The notes beneath the pieces were generated by a model. It did no database searches. It was not told where the DNA came from and saw only the letters and a list, made by a program, of their open reading frames with translations. Shown here in pieces: positions 5,212-5,533 of a DNA stretch of 5,533 nucleotides. Position 1 is the stretch's first letter; each line of letters begins with the position of its first letter. The translations under genes and the position numbers were made by a program. The stretch comes from Thermodesulfovibrionales bacterium (GTDB lineage Bacteria > Nitrospirota > Thermodesulfovibrionia > Thermodesulfovibrionales > UBA1546), in assembly GCA_030018605.1 (NCBI GenBank), contig JASEHP010000113.1:1-5533 (forward strand). The letters run 5' to 3'.

Positions 5212-5533
5212 ATGGGTTACGCTGGTGCAATAAATTATCTCTACGGGCTTCAGAAACACGGCACCAAGCTCGGGCTTGATAACACCGTGAAACTGCTTTC
5301 TCTGTTTGACAATCCTCAGGAAAATTTTCACTCTATACATGTTGCAGGGACAAACGGCAAAGGCTCAACATCGGCTATGGTAGCCTCAATATTGCAGTCA
5401 GCCGGGTTCAGGACAGGTCTGTTCACATCCCCGCATCTCGTAAGTTTCACAGAGAGAATCAGGGTCAACAATGAAGAGCTAACGGAATGGGAAGTGATCG
5501 CGCTGACAGAGGAGATAAGAAACACGATTCAGC
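5212..5533 (+). CDS. folC: Folylpolyglutamate synthase / dihydrofolate synthase, 3'-truncated by the window
   Basis: FolC uses ATP to attach glutamate to dihydropteroate and/or to extend the glutamate tail of folates in the cytosol. Only the first 107 residues are present. They match the family N-terminus: YLYGLQKHGTKLGLDN, then HVAGTNGKGST, the P-loop that binds ATP, then FTSPHLVSFTERIRVN, the segment that helps bind folate and metal. The usual full length is about 420-450 residues, so roughly a quarter is visible. Whether it also makes dihydrofolate cannot be judged from this part. ATG 5212 is the first start after an in-frame TAA at 5197-5199. It has no Shine-Dalgarno sequence, and a possible -10 lies only 9 bases upstream. 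accD next to folC is a widespread arrangement, but here the palindromes suggest separate transcription. Confidence 0.96.
   Translation, partial: MGYAGAINYLYGLQKHGTKLGLDNTVKLLSLFDNPQENFHSIHVAGTNGKGSTSAMVASILQSAGFRTGLFTSPHLVSFTERIRVNNEELTEWEVIALTEEIRNTIQ

Overview
This window reads as a compact stretch of a Gram-negative bacterial chromosome of moderate G+C. The order trpB-trpA-(signalling genes)-accD-folC extends the trpA-accD-folC order known from several proteobacterial lineages. With the style of the signalling proteins and the intergenic palindromes, I lean towards a Nitrospirota or deltaproteobacterial-type anaerobe. That placement is inference. No rRNA, tRNA, CRISPR array or transposase gene is visible.

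Layout. Positions 1-100 hold a possible intrinsic terminator (4-40) and a strong extended -10 element (81-89), overlapped by a 7-bp inverted repeat that could be an operator. A run of same-strand genes follows. It contains a 71-residue cysteine-rich protein of unknown function (101-316), trpB (313-1488), trpA (1485-2264), a GAF plus HD-GYP cyclic-di-GMP phosphodiesterase-type gene that is broken (2261-3321), a metallo-beta-lactamase-fold protein resembling class II cyclic-nucleotide phosphodiesterases (3351-4118) and accD (4118-4948). All intact junctions overlap by 1 or 4 bases, so this looks like one translationally coupled operon. Positions 4949-5211 hold a T-tract and a composite of four palindromic units, at least one of which can act as terminator. 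A new transcription unit then begins with folC (5212 to the window edge, truncated at its 3' end).

How the genes fit together. TrpA and TrpB form tryptophan synthase. AccD is the carboxyltransferase beta subunit of acetyl-CoA carboxylase, and FolC adds glutamates to folates. Between them sit two nucleotide-second-messenger phosphodiesterase-type genes, and this is the unusual part of the operon. The HD-GYP gene carries a one-base deletion in a G-run just before its catalytic His-His pair. It also has a probable in-frame stop near its C-terminus. Restoring both would recreate the same ATGA overlap with the next gene that is seen elsewhere in the operon. The organism may therefore be losing this enzyme, or the sequence may contain errors.

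The most interesting points are the broken HD-GYP gene, the small Cys-rich gene coupled to trpB, the two nearly leaderless transcription units (101 and 5212), and the palindrome composite, in which two hairpins share an identical loop and have compensatory stem changes.
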